Positions 1 to 11,300 of a DNA stretch of 64,000 bases are shown piece by piece. Below the pieces are notes generated by a model. The model was not told the DNA's origin, searched no databases, and was given only the letters and a program-made list of their open reading frames with translations. The DNA comes from Filobasidium wieringae (taxonomy: Eukaryota; Basidiomycota; Tremellomycetes; Filobasidiales; Filobasidiaceae): NCBI GenBank assembly GCA_001600055.1, contig BCIV01000006.1, positions 974,377-1,038,376 of the forward strand, read 5' to 3'. How positions within the stretch are numbered: the stretch's first letter is position 1; every line of letters begins with the position of its first letter. The position numbers were made by a program, and so were the translations under genes.

Positions 1-1
1 G

Positions 2-1276
2 ATGGAAGGAAAGAAAGAGATGGGACAACCCGTCGTGCCTGAATTAAACTTACCTGATGACATACAACCGGAGGTAGAAACGATCTTGCCATTACAACAC
101 ACTTGGTCAGTCAGGCTTCCCTCCTAGCATCATCCTCTCTTACCAGATGACTCCTTTGTAACAGGACTTTATACTTTGATACCGGCAGACCACTCACAAC
201 TCAAGACAGGCAAGAAGCCGGCCCCGCTCTGACCTTGTTCGAAATCACGCACGAACACGATAGGGGTAAAACCACCGTGGAGACGGATTTCGAAGAAAGA
301 TTGTTCGTCCTCGATGAATTCTCTACCGTAAGCTGGAATCATTTATCGATCAAAAGAGAGATGGCTCAATTAGAGTGAGGATAGGTTCAGGGGTTCGCCA
401 AGGCTTTTGGACTGTCATGTGATGAGAAGCGGATGATGCCGAGCGTGATGAAATATGGGTACAACTTGCATTTGTTCAAGGTGAGTGTTGTTAAGGTCTC
501 TGTTGATAGGTTGTGAACTTATCTTGATGATGTATTCATAGAATGGGATCAGACCTGTAAGATGGAGCTTGGGAAAGTTGACCCGAATGACGCTCATGCT
601 GACTTCATTCGTAGATGTATGAAGATCCTGCTAACACTAAAGTAAGCGCTGTACTCCAATTTCATCTACTTCCAATCGCTTAGATATTCTGTCGGCTTAG
701 GGAGGCCGATGGACTCTCGTCGTTCAAAACGAGCGAGGTCTGCTGGATCGGACTTGGCAATATCTAGTCTGCGCGCTCATCGGCGAACAACTGGACGAGA
801 ATGACGATATATGCAGCGCCGTCATTTCGATCAGACCCAAGTTGGAGAGGACGCAGATCTGGGTCAGGGATAAGAACGCTTTCGATGTCGTCGAGCGGAT
901 CGGTAAGCGGTTATTGAAGCAGTTGGACTTGCTGGATGATGCTTCCGTTGTTTCGCTCGAGTTCTCGGTGAGCGCGATTGTTGGACGTTGGCAAAACGAC
1001 ACTAAAGCATCATCACTGCTATAGGGAAACAAAGGATCGATCAATGGCACCAAACCTCATTTCCAGATCGGAGGTGGTGGAAGGTACGGATCAAGAGCTA
1101 ACAAACCCTCACGTTTGGCTCCACCCGGTATGCCTCGCTCCAGCTCCTTTCGAGAGAGCGCCAGCAATAGCCGCGAGACGTCTCCTAGGCAGAGCACGTT
1201 CACTAATCCTTTCGCCGCACCCCTCGGGATTCACCTAGTTGAGGCAAACGGGAGTACTCTGAAAAGAAATGTATAG
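2..1276 (+). CDS. eIF4E-family cap-binding translation factor, 5' end possibly outside window
   Basis: Binds the mRNA 5' cap in the cytoplasm and recruits the eIF4F complex (family knowledge). Seven exons join in frame: 2-105, 165-327, 391-480, 542-556, 615-641, 701-967, 1025-1276 (305 codons from the first ATG). The spliced protein has the family landmarks in order: LQHTW near the start, LFKNGIRP, MYEDPANTKGGRW (cap-sandwich Trp region), LVCALIGEQLDENDDICSAV, and an IRPK...IWVRDK basic cap-phosphate segment. A low-complexity Ser/Arg/Pro tail of about 80 residues extends past the usual end. Exons of 15 and 27 nt are unusually small. The ATG at position 2 may be internal, because the window begins there. 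Could be eIF4E1 or an eIF4E2/4E-HP type. Confidence 0.85.
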
Positions 1277-1974
1277 ATTCGGTTTGTAGTAGAAAGATCG
1301 TGTACCATTCCGACGTCGATAGATTCTTGCGAGTTGTTGTGGATGTGGTAATTGATGAACCTAGCGATGACCTAAACCCATTCGTAAGGACGTGGATAAA
1401 AAGAGCCACTTCCCTCTTGCTATCGGCAGCGCAGCACTGCAAGGTGAGTTGTATCTGATACGCAACGAGACCGGAAGCCGATATGCTTCGCTGACGTCCA
1501 TCCCTTCATTCCCGTCTGTCATTGCTACTACAAGGCTCATCCCCCGCACGAAGACACTATCAGACAGTCACCTAGATGGATAGCAACTCCGGTGAAAAGG
1601 CTGGAAAGGACAGCTTTCGACACTCAGTGGTTCGTGAAGGAAAAGCTCGATCGAATACCTCTGTTCCAACGGAAGACGAACACACCGGAACAGTTCTACG
1701 AGATAGATACCTTCCCGGATCCTTACCTACAGATCATCCTCTGTTCCTACGAGATTGTCCCTGCGAAAGCCCCTTTTCCTAGGTGGCGAAGATATAAAAG
1801 GGACAATTACACAAGCAATGAACCACTTGAACCGGGTAGCTTTGAAGTAAGAAGAAGACAAGAAGGCGACATCGTGGAAATCTGTAGCAGACAAGAAGGT
1901 CACACATCGAAAGTTTCATGGCATACAATTAGTAAACAGTCTGTATTGAGGCTGACTGAAGTTCACATCAGTAG
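1277..1974. other. Intergenic stretch with only unconvincing ORFs
   Basis: Short overlapping plus-strand reading frames (for example 1392-1583, 1576-1782 and 1592-1984) have no recognisable domain and no convincing splice structure. I see no supported gene between the eIF4E-like gene and the tRNA-like element. Part is probably the 3' UTR of the upstream gene. Confidence 0.4.
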
Positions 1975-2063
1975 TTTTGCGTAGCACAGTGGTAGTTGCA
2001 CCGAGCTGTTAATCACACGACCACACAATATAGGGGTCCGAGGTTCGACCCCTCGCTTGAAAG
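1975..2063 (+). tRNA. tRNA-Asn(GUU)-like element, probably degenerate
   Basis: The D-arm (TAGCACAGTGGTAGTTGCA from 1982) and the anticodon-loop string CTGTTAA (GTT at 2008-2010) look like fungal tRNA-Asn. A T-arm with five pairs (CGAGG / TTCGACC / CCTCG) ends at 2055. The acceptor halves 1975-1981 and 2056-2062 pair at six of seven positions, counting two G-U pairs. However, the 5' half of the anticodon stem (CCGAG) finds no complement downstream, even if an intron follows the anticodon loop, and the D-stem carries an extra T. It is either an intron-bearing tRNA I cannot fold or, more likely, a relic. Confidence 0.35.
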
Positions 2064-2322
2064 ATCTTGTCCGGTCTGCTAGATTGATCTGTCTAGTCTA
2101 ATGTGTGTTCGATACGTTAATTTGCCTGGATGGTTTAACGTTGGCGAAGCAATTCCCTCGACGATCTCGATAACAGCGAGTCAGTGATAATCGTTGGTAC
2201 TTTGCTGGTGCAGGCACTATCTCTGGGACACATGACAGCAAGGTCTATCTAGGCGCCGTACCTCAAACTCATTCTGCCAATGGGGTGTGTTTAGTTTCGT
2301 TCCGCTGATTGACTTACCTGGC

Positions 2323-4774
2323 TTACCTTATTCGCTTCGTAAAACCGCCATGACTGGATTGGGTGAAAGCTTTCTCGTCTAGAGCCCCCTCGGAATGTTC
2401 TCTCTTTATTTGTGGAGGCGTGCCAGACGGCTTAATGATTCCTAAGGTTTCCTCTTTAATTTGTGGCTTGTTCTCAACATGTTTTTTAGGATCGACTTTC
2501 AGAAGAGCAGCGCTATCCATATTCGACGATCTGGGTTCAGCCGTTGATGCGTTTGTGGCCCTGATCGTATCGGCAAGCTGAGCCTTAGATTCGCTTTTGG
2601 CACTTAGTCTCTTGCGCTTTGATCTAGATTCAGCCATAGCTAACAATCGGGACAGTTCATTCTCCTCTTCTGTATCCTCTTCACTCGAGAAGTGTTCTCC
2701 AGGCGGATCATACCGATACCCACGATTTTCATCTTCTATCCAGCCTTCTCGCAGAGCAAGGGTAGAGGCCGAGCGTGGAGCCGACACCAGTCCAGTCTTT
2801 CCGGTATCAAGCGAAGTGCGGACACCTTCTGTTATTGAGAGGAATGCTGCAGCTTGATTCCTCTGGTTTGATCGTCTACCTCTCTTCAAAGGGCCATGTC
2901 CATGAGCATTGCTGTTCGTACCGACGTATTCAATGGAGGGCGATCTCGATCTTGTACCATCGACCCTCTCACGCTTGACATTGCCTGAGTGTGAAGGAAA
3001 TATTACGAGATCATCCAAGCGGAAGAAAATCCTCGCCATCCCTCTCACTTCAGCTTCACTGTGTACACCCATCTTGAATGCAAACCATTCAAGGCATTCT
3101 TGTTGCATGGACTGGTCGCCTCCGGGAGATAGATGGTCCCTGAAGGCACCGATCAGAGCGTAATAATCACACCCGTGAAGTGCAGGCAGTAACGTGTTAG
3201 GGGACAACGAGCCAGGCTTGAATAATGCTACTAAAGCCTGTAATTCTGGTAGAGGAGCGTGTCGAGCGAGAGGGCAGTACTGTAGATGACGGGGCCTTCA
3301 GTACGCATCACTGACAGGTACATCAAACTTTCGGCTTACCAAGGTCTTTGGCCAAGCTAGCGCTCCGCTAGATGCCTTGACGATCTGATCTTTGACCTGC
3401 TTCATCTTGAAGGCGTACTCGACCATCTTCTCCTCGACGAATTCGATAGTCACCACTCGGTCTTTATTCTTCCAGATGGTTTCGCACCAATCAGATCTCT
3501 CACACGCATGAAACCTGACTTCTTTATCAGTTGTTCCCGACATCTGAAGAAGTGGATCGCTTCTCATGTAAGAGAAGTTTTGCAATCTCCATCGATCCAG
3601 ATGAATCTGTTCATCGAACAGTCGTGCGATAGCCTTCAAGACCTCCTCGTACCCGAAAGTCCAGCAGTGTAGATGGAAGATCGTTTCGCTCGGGTATAGC
3701 TCAATAAGCTGGATCAGACCGGAGATGGCTTCCTCTCGGGAAGGCATATCGCAGGTCCCTATAACTGCGCTAGTGTCCAGATAGATCCGACCGAGCCTTC
3801 TGCTTAGCTTTGGTCTTGATCTTGATACCGCATTTGCTGACAACGGATTGAGCGTCTGCGGGATATAGTTCAGCCCGGCACCAATCCCAGACAGAGGATA
3901 TCGATTAAAGAATGGTTGAACGAGCGGATTCCTGATCAATGCCTGTAAGAACCCTTCGTCCGCTCGAACATCGCCGGTATGCAAGACTGCTGTGTATGGT
4001 GGAAGAGGGGAAGAAATGAGAAACATGGAAGAACCCGGGCAATGGTTCGCGTCTAGCATGACGAGGGTGATCTGAGCCGGACCATTGGAGCCGGAAAGTG
4101 TCAGCGGGATTGGTTGATTGAAAGGGATGGTTCTCTATCATGCTAATGTTCTTAGCTTGAGATAGCAGATCTAGCCTGGAAGGAATCGACTTACTATACA
4201 GTCCACCCAAATCCGTTCACTCCCTACTTCTTTTTCCCTTCCTCGTAGTCCTTCATATACCTTCTTCTCCGTTAAACCACGCTTCTTGATTTCATTCTTG
4301 ACCCAGTACTCCCCGTGATCGCCTTTAACCGCCTCAGCTATGATCGCCGCAAGAGCCGTATCGTACACTTTCCGGTCCTTGATCCGCTCATAGTTTAGCA
4401 ACAAAGCTTTAGTCTCTTCCGAACAGATGATGGTACAGTTATCGTGGAGGTTCGATAGCCCGGTCAGATGGTCGGTATGCGCATGAGTAAGCAGGTAATA
4501 CTGAGCTTCCGGAGCTTCATAGCGTTTGCCTAGGCGACTTGTTTCACAGGGTGGCTTCTGCTCGTTTAATTTACTACACAGTTCACTCCCATATTCGAGT
4601 GCGGGGATCAGATGCGGACGAGTTCGAGCAGCTTGAGTGAAGCAATCGACCCGAATTTGAGGAAATTCGAGGATATGGCCGTCTGTTTGTGGGATAAGTC
4701 AAATGGTTCAGACCTCTGTAGCTGACTATCCGATGCAGATAGACTGACGATATAACCCTGCCATCACCCAGCAT
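2323..4774 (-). CDS. Artemis/Pso2-like beta-CASP DNA repair nuclease
   Basis: Metallo-beta-lactamase/beta-CASP nuclease that would process DNA ends or cross-links in the nucleus. Five exons read 4774-4768, 4682-4587, 4529-4195, 4134-3316 and 3279-2323, giving 737 codons. Visible motifs: HAHTDH metal site, LDANHCPGS, HTGD, beta-CASP YLDTSAVIG followed by MPSREEAISG (closest to Artemis/DCLRE1C), and the conserved DVPY after the last intron. The C-terminal ~290 residues are basic, Ser-rich and probably disordered, as in Artemis. The last intron is only 36 nt and holds an in-frame TGA, so it must be removed to keep the conserved VPYCPLARH segment. Artemis rather than Snm1/Pso2 is favoured by the beta-CASP block. 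The start at 4774 uses the first ATG that splices in frame. Confidence 0.85.
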
Positions 4775-5861
4775 TTTCGCTTTCCCTTACCTGTTTACTG
4801 TCACTGATATTATCCTCTTGACAAATCAAGATTAGCAAGTACCAAGATGAATCCAACTTGCTGATAAGCCGGCATCGAGGATCGATCAGCGATAACGAAT
4901 AATCCGTATGCGTTCTTACGTATTCGTTCAGGGATCTTTTAGGGGTTAAATCGTAAACTATGGATTCCAATCGTCATCGGGATGTGGATCTTCAGGATTC
5001 TTACATGTAATGATGGATGCTATCAATGTTGGGCAAATGAGAATTGCGAATGACCCTTGCCCTGAATAGCGCGCACAGTGTACAAATTTAGGTCGTCGCG
5101 AGCGACAGAGTATATCGCCTCGCAGACGACGCCATACTATGTCTCCTAGGCATCCCACGAGAATCCCCACGGGAAGACTGACACTGGACATAACCCCCCT
5201 GCAAGAAAGGACAATCTCTTAACATAAATACTCCGAACTTTTTTCGGCTCAAGTGCTAGCCAACAAGGAGTTGAATGTGATGATTGGCGAGTTGAGACCA
5301 GCTTCATCAGGTCAAACAAGTGGAAGCTAGATTGATACTCCGGCAAGCTTCTTGGAACATTGCCAGCAAGGGTGAGACATGTCACAAATCGAAGGACTGG
5401 AGTGAAGCAAGCGTTCTATCTCGACGACAATGGGAACGAAGATCCTGCGAGCAAGGTTCCGGTGGATCCGGATGCGGAGAACTGGCAAGACGATGCGTGG
5501 GGTGGCGAAGAATCTAAGTCGTTTCCGGAGCAGAGTGTCAGTAGTCCTGCTGTTTGGGATAATCACCTGTTATCCAGTCATGTAGATGGATCTGGATGTG
5601 AATCGCAGCAAAGAATCCTGGTGGTCATCTCCAAAGACAAAGTTGCATTGCGCGCGCTCGCTTGGAAATTCACATGCCAATGACATCCTCACGACTCCAG
5701 TAGATGGTACATAGAAACGGGAACGAGGGGTCATCACGGCCGTGGCCCACAGTAATTTGAGCGATTGAGGTAGAAGATCGATGGATCAAACAATGTGTTT
5801 CCAAATACAAATTCCACGTAAATAACCTTCAATCCAGCATACAGTCGGGTCTCACTCCTAT
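4775..5861. other. Intergenic stretch with an unassigned plus-strand ORF
   Basis: A plus-strand frame of about 107 codons (5360-5683) starts MPARVRHVTNRRTGVK and then becomes acidic. A minus-strand frame (4970-4764) starts MESIVYDLTPKR. Neither has a recognisable domain. The minus-strand frame ends near a plausible donor, but joining it to the Artemis-like gene breaks the frame. Either could be an exon of an unrecognised small gene. Confidence 0.3.
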
Positions 5862-8071
5862 TTATTCGCTCTTATGCCATCGTTCATGTGCGTCTTTAGC
5901 GAAAGCAAAGACATCTGCTCCGCATATAGTACAGACGAGAGCCTGCGAGTTGATTTCTTCGAATTCTTCGTAAGTATCATCTGGATCTAATTTGTTGTCG
6001 TTCGCCTCATCATTATCATCAAGGTCGTTATAGTCGTCATAGGTTGTCGTGTCCTTTTCATTGCTTTTTTGAACAGTCTCGTGGGGAAGATTCTCTTCGT
6101 CGATCTTGTAAACCTTCTTATGTTCATGTGTTTTCTTCTGGATGTTGCGTGAAGGTTTAACCTCGATGATCTCAAACTCATCCAATTCGTCCACTTCGAT
6201 CGCCTGAGTAGCACTACTCCCGGTCTTTCCCTTGATGTCATCCAACGCGCGTTTACGTTTCTTTGACGATTTTGTTGTCTGATTTGCCCAATTGTTCAGG
6301 ACCGACGGAGGCGGTGGGAATTTCGTCAGGTCTGTCACGGTAACATTAATTCTATGAAGAGCCGTGAGTCATTTAAAATCTGCTCTACCGCGCACCGATC
6401 ACCTTACTCACACGTAAACCTCGTACAAACCCAATTCCTCCCCCTTCTTGGCCCCAAGTAATTCCCTAAACAACCCTTCCCCGCTCTTCCTCATCCACTC
6501 CTCCATCCTATCCCTCACCGCTCGCTCATGGTCCAGTAAAAAAGCCGCAAGACTCACACTCTTGCTCAAACTCGTTCGTTGATTCGGGTTAGCCGGGTTG
6601 GGGAGGAATCGTAACAATAGTCGAATAGAATGAGGATACCGTTCCCATTTCTTCTTCCCTCCGTCCTGCTTGAGATTTTGTTTGTAAGGTAGAACGGATA
6701 ACCATCCTCCTTCGTCCCCTTTGCTCGGCACGAGGGGTACCATCAACTCCCCCTCTAACCTCCTCAAAAGCGCCTCCACAAGCTCTTTCATTCGATCCAT
6801 CCAGAACCCTAGTCTCCGCCTTCCTTGCTTGGCAAAGGAATCTTCTACTCCTATCTGTAGCGGAAACGATCCATTGGGTTTGACAGGGTCGGGATCTTTC
6901 CCATGGAGGAGAGAGTAGAGTTTCGTTCCGCGGCCAGGGAATAGGAGCTCCAGTTCTTTAGCAATGAGATGGGTCCTGACTTGATGTACAGTCCATGTTT
7001 CAGTGTCGGGGATAACAACGTCTTTCCGTGTCAGCGCTTCGTCAATCGACTGAACCACTTTGTGCCCAAATCCCGGGATCTTCTTGATAGACAACCCATC
7101 CAAGAAAGACTGTACCATCCCTTCCTCACTAACACCCTCTAACCCTTCTGACCCAAAAGGAGCAAAACAAGTCTGTCCGTCAGGTTTACAGACGCCTGCT
7201 AAGAGCTTGGCTAGGAGTTTGTTTCGCCCAACGCCAGCACTGGAAGTTAATCCTATTTTTTCCTTGATTTTGTCCCGGATAAAAGACGCTAGGTGGGTTG
7301 CTATTATTGTTCGTCTCAGATGAGGGTTTTGGCTGATCGTAGAAAGAGGATACAGGGAGGGAGAGCACGAGGAGGAAGGTTGGAGGATATGACCTGATAT
7401 TATTTGAGGGTTGTAGTAGAATCCTGTAGAATCGGGAGGCAGGAGAGGCCAGGCGCAGGGTGGGAGTAGGAATAGAACGAGGTTTGAGCTTGAAGCTGAC
7501 GCAGAAGTATCGGTTGGGAGAGGTGTCGATTGGATATGGCCAGCTATCATATCAGTAACATCCACAAAAACCTGATGAAGATCAGAATCAGTATCAAGGC
7601 GCTGCATGGACAAGACTACCAATCCGACTCGCCTCATCCATCCCAAGCTTTTCCACTCCCCTGTCCATCTTCCTCCCCTCCCCTTCTCCACCACCTACAA
7701 GCGCCTCGACAACCCTCGTCACCTCCCTCGAAAAGGTTCTGTAATTCGTCAGATCCTCTCCGCTGACCAAGACTAGTTCGGGAACCAATTCCTCAGCTTT
7801 CGAAATGGACATGAGTTTCGTCACACCCCTGGCTCGGGCTTCATAGGATGTAGTGGCTAGAAGCGATTTTTGAGTTATCCCGATCGGTTTCCCACATAAT
7901 GAAGGGTCAAGGACTCTTTCTACGCCTATGTCAGTGCATATAAGGCAAATGTGGGAAAATCTCTCAGTCTCGTGCATTCACGGTGATACAGGATTTACCA
8001 AAGATGAGCGTACCACAGTAAAAGTTGTCTTGATCGAGAGCTATGATGATGCGTTCTTCGATCTTCGTCAT
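5862..8071 (-). CDS. Y-family translesion DNA polymerase (iota-like) with C-terminal zinc finger
   Basis: Nuclear lesion-bypass polymerase. Four exons (8071-8014, 7925-7633, 7571-6412, 6351-5862) give 666 codons. The first exon carries the catalytic IIALDQDNFYC. Then come SYEARARGV, the YR..SREV helix, KLGMDEVFVDVTDM (matches Pol iota/eta FDENFVDLTEM), SSAGVGRNKLLAKL, and a helix-hairpin-helix KKIPGFGHK. The little-finger region ends at VYVINVTVTDL. The C-terminal ~150 residues are acidic and Lys-rich and finish with CTICGADVFAFAKDAHERWH, a ubiquitin-binding-type zinc finger. Intron 7572-7632 begins GC instead of GT. The start at 8071 is the nearest ATG; an in-frame ATG also exists at 8218. 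Pol iota is favoured over eta by the FVDVT block, but the zinc finger resembles the eta type. Confidence 0.85.
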
Positions 8072-8394
8072 GGCGCTACAATCTATATAAGAGCCATAGC
8101 TTGCATGAGATCTTCGGGACTCAAGAAATCGCTGGACCATCTGAACTTCTGTGAGCAATGCTATCGGGAATGCCGAAACCAAGGTCAAGGGCGACAGTGT
8201 TTTGGAAGTGGCTATCATTCAAACGAAAATAACACGTCATGAACCATCACGGATCATCGAATCATCTCAGTAGTCAGTAGGTATGGAATGTACGACTACA
8301 GTTCTATACAACATGATCACAGCGTACAGCATCAGAGCTATAAGAACCCGGGTATAGCAAGCATATCATCTCAGCGGCTCAGCAGTCAACAAAT
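8072..8394. other. Intergenic, between two minus-strand genes
   Basis: Holds the upstream region of the polymerase gene and the 3' flank of the RabGAP gene. No separate gene is seen. An in-frame N-terminal extension of the polymerase up to 8218 is possible. Confidence 0.4.
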
Positions 8395-11300
8395 CTAATC
8401 ACCAGACGCACGTGTCAGTTCAAAGACACCCAGCATAACCTCTCGAATAGACTCACCGGTCGCAGTCGCCTTGGCCTCCCCTGTCAACCCCTTTTCATCC
8501 GCATCGTTGGCCTTCAAGAATGCCTCGACCTCATCCATAACCCCTTCCTCGTCCTCTCCCCCATGTCCGTCCTCCTCTTCGTCGCTGTCACCAATAGCAT
8601 CGATAGCGAAGTTGGGACGATGCATGATCGCTTCCTGTGCCGCACGGAGCATATCCACATCATCCTTTCTAGGATTCACCACCGAAGGAGCACGAGGTCT
8701 TTGGGTCGGGAGTTGAGACGCAGTACTGGCAAATGTCGATGTGGAAGCAGTCGATGGACTTCGTCTTCTCTGGACCTCCTGCTGCGCCGGGTTCAAGAGC
8801 GATTCCCGAGTCTGAACGTCGGAAGTGGCATGGACCGGGTCATTCTTCCCGATCGCGGGTTTACGCCACTCGGCATGTCGACCCAGAGCAGATCCAAGTC
8901 CATCAGCGAATCGATTGAATCGAGACTTGTTCTCGTCCGTTACTACCATGTTCACGAGTCCGCCCAGGATGGTATCCGATTTAGCTTGCGTCACGTGGTA
9001 TTCACCTGGAACGGCGTCTAGGCGGAAAGAAGAAGCCAGATCCGAATCGAAGAAACCCTCGAGCAGTTCGTCCGCCAGAATAACCATCCTGAACGTCGCA
9101 AGATCTACCAATATGAAGATCAGTAACCGTAAAAACTCGCATTACGCCTTCTCCCAGACTCACTCAAATAAGGCTGATTGTGAGGAGAACTCGTACTCTC
9201 CGCCCTCCTCCTGGTCTGCGTAGCATTCTGCTCATCTGCAAGCTCAACCACCAGCTCAGGTGCATCATTTTGAGGTTGTAGGCTCTCTTCCGGTGCGGTA
9301 GCGTCCCCGAAATCAAAGGCGTTCAGGATGAACTTTGAGACGGCTGCGAGGTAAGCATCACCAGGCTCGTTACGGAAGATGAACTGGTTAGGGCGAGAAT
9401 GTCAGTTGGAAGTGGTTACTTTTTGCAAGTTTAATGACTCGCCAAAAGTGATTCTGAAAGCTGAATGACCTCGTCTTTGGAGAGGAAACCATCTTTATCT
9501 TTGTCGTGCTATCACGATGAATTAGGTCAGTTGTGAGGAAGGTTAAAAGCGTCGAATCCGCGTACCAGGTGGAAGAACCATTCGATCGACTCCATCAGGC
9601 TCGCGAACATCACAGTATCGAGTCCAGCGACGACGTCCTGCTCCATAATCAGTACCTGCACATCGCTCATGTCCATACCGACCGCACTCACCTGCAACGA
9701 TAGACTGCCTTGATGACTGGTATCCCAAGCGAAGAACAATCGATCCACCAACTCGTGCTCCGCGACCCTCCTCTCCGTCCGATTCGTGAACCCGTTCTGA
9801 TAGATAATCTCATCCCGAGCCCAAGAACAAACGTCGCTCAACAACAACTTGAAAGTCCTCAGATCGATCCTGGTCTCAAGCCGACCTGCGGAATCTTGAG
9901 CGCTCCCTGGGGTAACGGGTGGCGTGTTTTTAGGGCTGATGTTGCTACCGGAGGCGAGAGGGTTGGACATGGCGGCGAAAAATTTGTCGTAAATCGTCGT
10001 CACCTGATCCTTGGTGAAACGACCGGCGAACTTTAAGTTCCGGACGGCCGCGCGTTTGGAGAACATTTCGATCTCATCCGCGATGATCGCTCTGAATCGT
10101 TTCCTTTCCGATTGAATGGTCTCTTCCGTGATCACGTTGAATTCCCGGAAAGCGACTACAAGCAGTTCTTGGAAATTGGTGATGGCTCGTACGCGAGGAT
10201 CAGAGTGATCAGGATGAGCCGATTCCCCTAGAGTTCCAAAGTATTGTCTCATAAGGTTGATGAACATTCCATCGTCGGTGACTTCTAGCAACTCCTCGCC
10301 GTTGATCTTCAATACGGCTACGTCGATGTACGTCAGTCGATGCGTAATTTGATATCGTGCAAGGCGACGAACCTAATCCGATCTGGAAGATCACTTTGAC
10401 TCCCATGGCCATCACACAATCAACGACTCTAAAAGCAAAGATGAGCGGCATAGAGTTGATGTACAAGCTCAAGAACCACCTATCAGATCGACAATCAGCG
10501 ATCTATTCATCAAGGTCGATCGAGCCGGCTCACGGTAAGGAAGCTACCGAGATCTGAACATCGACGCTCTTAAAGTGTTGGTAAATCATAGGCAAGCATC
10601 TTCCAACGAGGGCCTCAAAGACACGTTGGTCCAGTAAAGTACCCTCCATAGAAGGTCTGATCATGTTCAGTATTGGTCAGCGACGAACGGAACCGCTTCA
10701 GACGAGATCGGACGTACGTATAGTAGCCCGGAACTATCCGGTCACATAAAACTTCCAACAGCCAAAATGCTTGTTCTTCCGACATATAGCTATCTCAATT
10801 CGATTAGCTCTTGTTCGAAACCTCCCTTAATTTGAGACCTACATGAGCAACCTGACCAGATACGAACCCATCATCAGCTCCCCACTCTTGTATCGCACCA
10901 AGACCGTCCCCGACTCACCCAGCCACGACGATATTCAAAGCCTGACAATACCCCAACTCCGGGTTCCTAAAGCTATAAGCGACCAAAACTCTCCTCAACC
11001 TATCCAACCCCTCTTCGGTCTGGTACGCCTTGTACTCCGGTAAACTCCTATTCAGGTCCTTCTCGATCTCGTCCGTCGCGGAGGTATGACGGTTGGCGTT
11101 TTCTTTCAGGAGGAGGGTGTAGGTCGTTCGGTTTGCGTAGCGTAGGTCTGTCGTGGGTACGCACGGGTGAGGACGAGTGATGAATTACGAGCAACGAGCA
11201 AGGGGGGGGGGGGGGGGACGTACAGATTGAACCGCTTAGGGTCTCCCATAATTCTCCTCGGAGACGAGAAGGAAGTCCGACCTGTAAAAGTCTCTGAAAA

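Noticed and set aside
3298..3330. Stop of the Artemis-like gene at TGA 3298, giving a shorter protein
   Set aside because: The TGA lies inside a 36-nt intron; removing it restores the conserved VPY motif and connects to the long downstream frame.
4764..4970. MESIVYDL... minus-strand frame as first exon of the Artemis-like gene
   Set aside because: Its donor is in phase 0, but the next acceptor needs phase 1; joining breaks the GHILEFPQIRVD reading. ATG 4774 with a short first exon fits better.
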